This document shows, piece by piece, positions 13,168 through 15,184 of a stretch of DNA of 15,184 nucleotides (position 1 is its first letter; each line of letters opens with the position of its first letter). Source of the DNA: Desulfofustis sp. (GTDB lineage: Bacteria; Desulfobacterota; Desulfobulbia; Desulfobulbales; Desulfocapsaceae); the NCBI GenBank assembly GCA_030145365.1, contig JAQYVS010000095.1:1-15184 (forward strand), read 5' to 3'. The translations under genes were made by a program, and so were the position numbers. The notes below the pieces were generated by a model. The model did not search any database and was not told the origin of the DNA. It worked only from the letters and a program-made list of their open reading frames with translations.

Positions 13168-15184
13168 TTATGGGTGACCGGCTGGAAGGGCCGGATTATA
13201 TAACTTCACTTCAAGAGAGATTTCCTCTATTTCTCCATCTTCTGTTCTTCGGACTTTAACTGGCAGCAATTCCCCGACACTTTTATCCAGTAATGCCAAT
13301 CGTATATCGTCCATTGTCTTTATGAGTATGCCATCTATAGTGAATACTATATCATGCTCTTGTATTCCAGCGGCAATCGCATTTGATTGTTGATTTATCC
13401 TCACAATTTCCATCTCTGTTCCGTCCTGTGCCTGCCGTTCCTGAAGCATTACACCGATTTTTCCTTGTGGTGAAAATTCATGTGATTGAAGAAAAAATAG
13501 ATAATCTGCGGTGGCGGCCAATTCATGTGCCAAGAGGCTGCTGGTCGCCAGATTGACAACCGATGCCTGAGATACGGGCAGTCGCCTGGCAACCCTTGGA
13601 GGAATGCCGGAGTCTTTGCGGGAGTGTTGGCTGCCCGCCAGAACAATCATTCTTGTTGTCGGGTGTTTCTCAAGATAGGTGCTGATCGACTCGGCCATGG
13701 TTTCGTCCCACAGGGCCTGAGCTTGAATGAAGCCGCCAAGGCTACCATCTGCGTGATTGCCCTGACCGTGCATCTCGTGGGTTTGGGAAAGTCTTTGGAT
13801 ATAACCTGCCATATCGAGTTGCCGATCGCTGGGCAGGGATTGCTTTTGGTCCAGGGAGAGTGATTCAGTGGTGCCTTCCTTAAACACAGAACTGACGATC
13901 TCTCGTTCCACATTGAGACCGATTATTGGTATTTTGTGTTTACGGGCAAAGTTGAAAATCGGCCTGAATAATCGATAATCGTATCTCCACACCTCATTAT
14001 ATTTTGATTCTCGTACAAAATCAGATTCACTGAAGGTGGAATCGGTGATATATCGATCCAGGGCCGGTTGGCTGGTTCTGGGAAACATTTCCATGCCGAT
14101 GGCAAGATCAGGGTCTCGCTCGAATAGGGCTTCTATCAGCATCATTTGCAGCAGATGATCGGGTCTGGAATTGTGTGTTTCCCCAATATATACAACGCGG
14201 TGTTCAGCGAGACGATCTACTATATTGTCAAATTCCAATAATTGGGAAACGGCAATACCGCCAGGTGGTTTTTCAAGTTCTACTCTGATTCCCATTGATG
14301 ATTCGGCAACTCTTTTTTCGACGTTTCTACCATTCTGAAAATGCAGATACGAGTATTTGCCGTAATGGGGAAGACGGTGGATAACGGCCTGCGTCTCATC
14401 CTTGATGCTCGATGAAATCAGAGCAATTGTCTGTTTCAGGTTGAGAGGATTTACCCTTACGTCAAGTGTGAATCCGTCTTTTGGGTGTGGGGGAGTTGCA
14501 AACAGGCTTCGTGAGTGTTTACCAGAAATGCCCAAGAAAATGAGCGAATTTTGCTCGAGATCATCATCTTTTACAGCGGAACTGTCTTTTACCGGCCAGG
14601 AGTAACGCTCAGCAAATTTTAGAAACGGTTCATACACATCCTTTTCACTCTCATCAGCGAGTATGACAAGTATCTGTTCAGATCCAAGCAGCCTGGACCA
14701 GAGTGGCGTATCTTCTTCAGCGGACAGTGTGCGCAGGATATCGTAACTCTGATCTATGATTAATTCCAACGGCGGTGAATCAAAACTCAGTGAGATTTCG
14801 GTTCTGGCGGTGTTGATCAGTTTCTGGAAATGATGTGTTCCTGAAAGGGTTTTTACTGTGATTGGCAGATACAGTTCATAGGGAGGGCTCTGTTTCTGGA
14901 GTATGGTAAAAGCAAATATGGTTGTCTCTGCTGTTTTGATGTCAACATCGACGACCTCCAATTCAGGCAGATCGAGCCGAGCCAGCCGCTGGGAGAAAAA
15001 ATTGTTCAGATCGGTCTCTGATTCCTGCTCGAATAATTCCTTCAGATCTTTCCAGGAGGCTGATTTACTGCTGAATTCCTGATTAAATCTACGCAGCGTT
15101 CGATAAAACGTTTCCGGTCCAACCCGGTTTTGCAGTTCGTGGAAGAGCATCGCTGAGCGTTGGTAGCCGACAGCTCTTGTTGCT
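13168..15184 (-). CDS. M1 peptidase-like / ChaN-like / PDZ fusion protein (5' part outside the window)
   Basis: The reading frame stays open to the right edge (at least 671 residues seen), so the start and N-terminus are missing; the ATG at 15150 is internal. Residues are counted from it. About -11 to 60 match the C-terminal helical part of M1 aminopeptidases (GYQRSAMLFHEL...VGPETFYRTLR). About 64-141 form the beta domain that follows, ending in the IIDQSYDILR segment. The zinc site HExxH would lie upstream. About 155-300 is an unassigned linker domain. About 305-536 is ChaN-like (PF04187 type, haem-uptake/TraB-EreA fold): YIGETH (321-326), H332, GMEMF (352-356) and AGSQHSR (505-511). About 562-650 is a PDZ domain with AIAAGIQEHDIVFTIDG (591-607). 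Extracytoplasmic location is likely from family context. It lies upstream of nhaA. Confidence 0.85.
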   Translation of the reverse strand, partial: ATRAVGYQRSAMLFHELQNRVGPETFYRTLRRFNQEFSSKSASWKDLKELFEQESETDLNNFFSQRLARLDLPELEVVDVDIKTAETTIFAFTILQKQSPPYELYLPITVKTLSGTHHFQKLINTARTEISLSFDSPPLELIIDQSYDILRTLSAEEDTPLWSRLLGSEQILVILADESEKDVYEPFLKFAERYSWPVKDSSAVKDDDLEQNSLIFLGISGKHSRSLFATPPHPKDGFTLDVRVNPLNLKQTIALISSSIKDETQAVIHRLPHYGKYSYLHFQNGRNVEKRVAESSMGIRVELEKPPGGIAVSQLLEFDNIVDRLAEHRVVYIGETHNSRPDHLLQMMLIEALFERDPDLAIGMEMFPRTSQPALDRYITDSTFSESDFVRESKYNEVWRYDYRLFRPIFNFARKHKIPIIGLNVEREIVSSVFKEGTTESLSLDQKQSLPSDRQLDMAGYIQRLSQTHEMHGQGNHADGSLGGFIQAQALWDETMAESISTYLEKHPTTRMIVLAGSQHSRKDSGIPPRVARRLPVSQASVVNLATSSLLAHELAATADYLFFLQSHEFSPQGKIGVMLQERQAQDGTEMEIVRINQQSNAIAAGIQEHDIVFTIDGILIKTMDDIRLALLDKSVGELLPVKVRRTEDGEIEEISLEVKLYNPALPAGHP

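Noticed and set aside
15148..15150. ATG taken as the start of the M1/ChaN/PDZ gene
   Set aside because: The frame continues open to the window edge and the residues before it match the M1 family, so this Met is internal.

Overview
The window reads as chromosomal DNA of a Gram-negative anaerobe, most likely a member of the Desulfobacterota (Desulfobulbales-like). This is inferred from the protein styles, from a Kdo transferase (so an LPS outer membrane), and from the gene mix. No rRNA or other strong taxonomic marker is present, so the assignment is only suggestive. No tRNA, rRNA, CRISPR array, insertion sequence or prophage gene was found.

Left part (1-4214, all genes on the minus strand). 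An ArsB/NhaD/SLC13-type permease overlaps a downstream eIF-2B-alpha-like protein by an ATGA stop/start, so the two are probably translationally coupled. Upstream lie a 73-residue triple zinc-motif protein, with its own promoter, a structured leader and a hairpin-rich 3' region ending in an intrinsic terminator; a GntR/FCD regulator, with a near-consensus sigma-70 promoter and a palindrome at the predicted transcription start; and a 54-residue two-helix membrane protein. Two long gene-poor stretches here (2739-3290 and 4215-4530) hold several inverted repeats.

Middle part (4413-8368, plus strand). This is a housekeeping block: a sigma-70-like promoter, grpE, dnaK, a strong terminator, trpS and a bidirectional terminator. 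GrpE and DnaK form the chaperone exchange-factor pair, but hrcA, dnaJ and a CIRCE operator are not in the window.

Right part (8395-15184). A secreted cyclophilin-FKBP fusion prolyl isomerase on minus is divergent from the plus-strand pair waaA-xthA (Kdo transferase and exonuclease III, 3 nt apart). That pair converges with nhaA (Na+/H+ antiporter, minus). nhaA lies 38 nt downstream of a large gene, cut by the right edge of the window, which joins the C-terminal part of an M1-type aminopeptidase to a ChaN-like domain and a PDZ domain.

The most interesting items are the M1-ChaN-PDZ fusion, the exported dual-family immunophilin, the coupled permease/eIF-2B-like pair whose soluble member has lost the isomerase catalytic residues, and the small zinc-motif protein whose Shine-Dalgarno sequence can pair with its own leader. 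None of these alone proves a new system.
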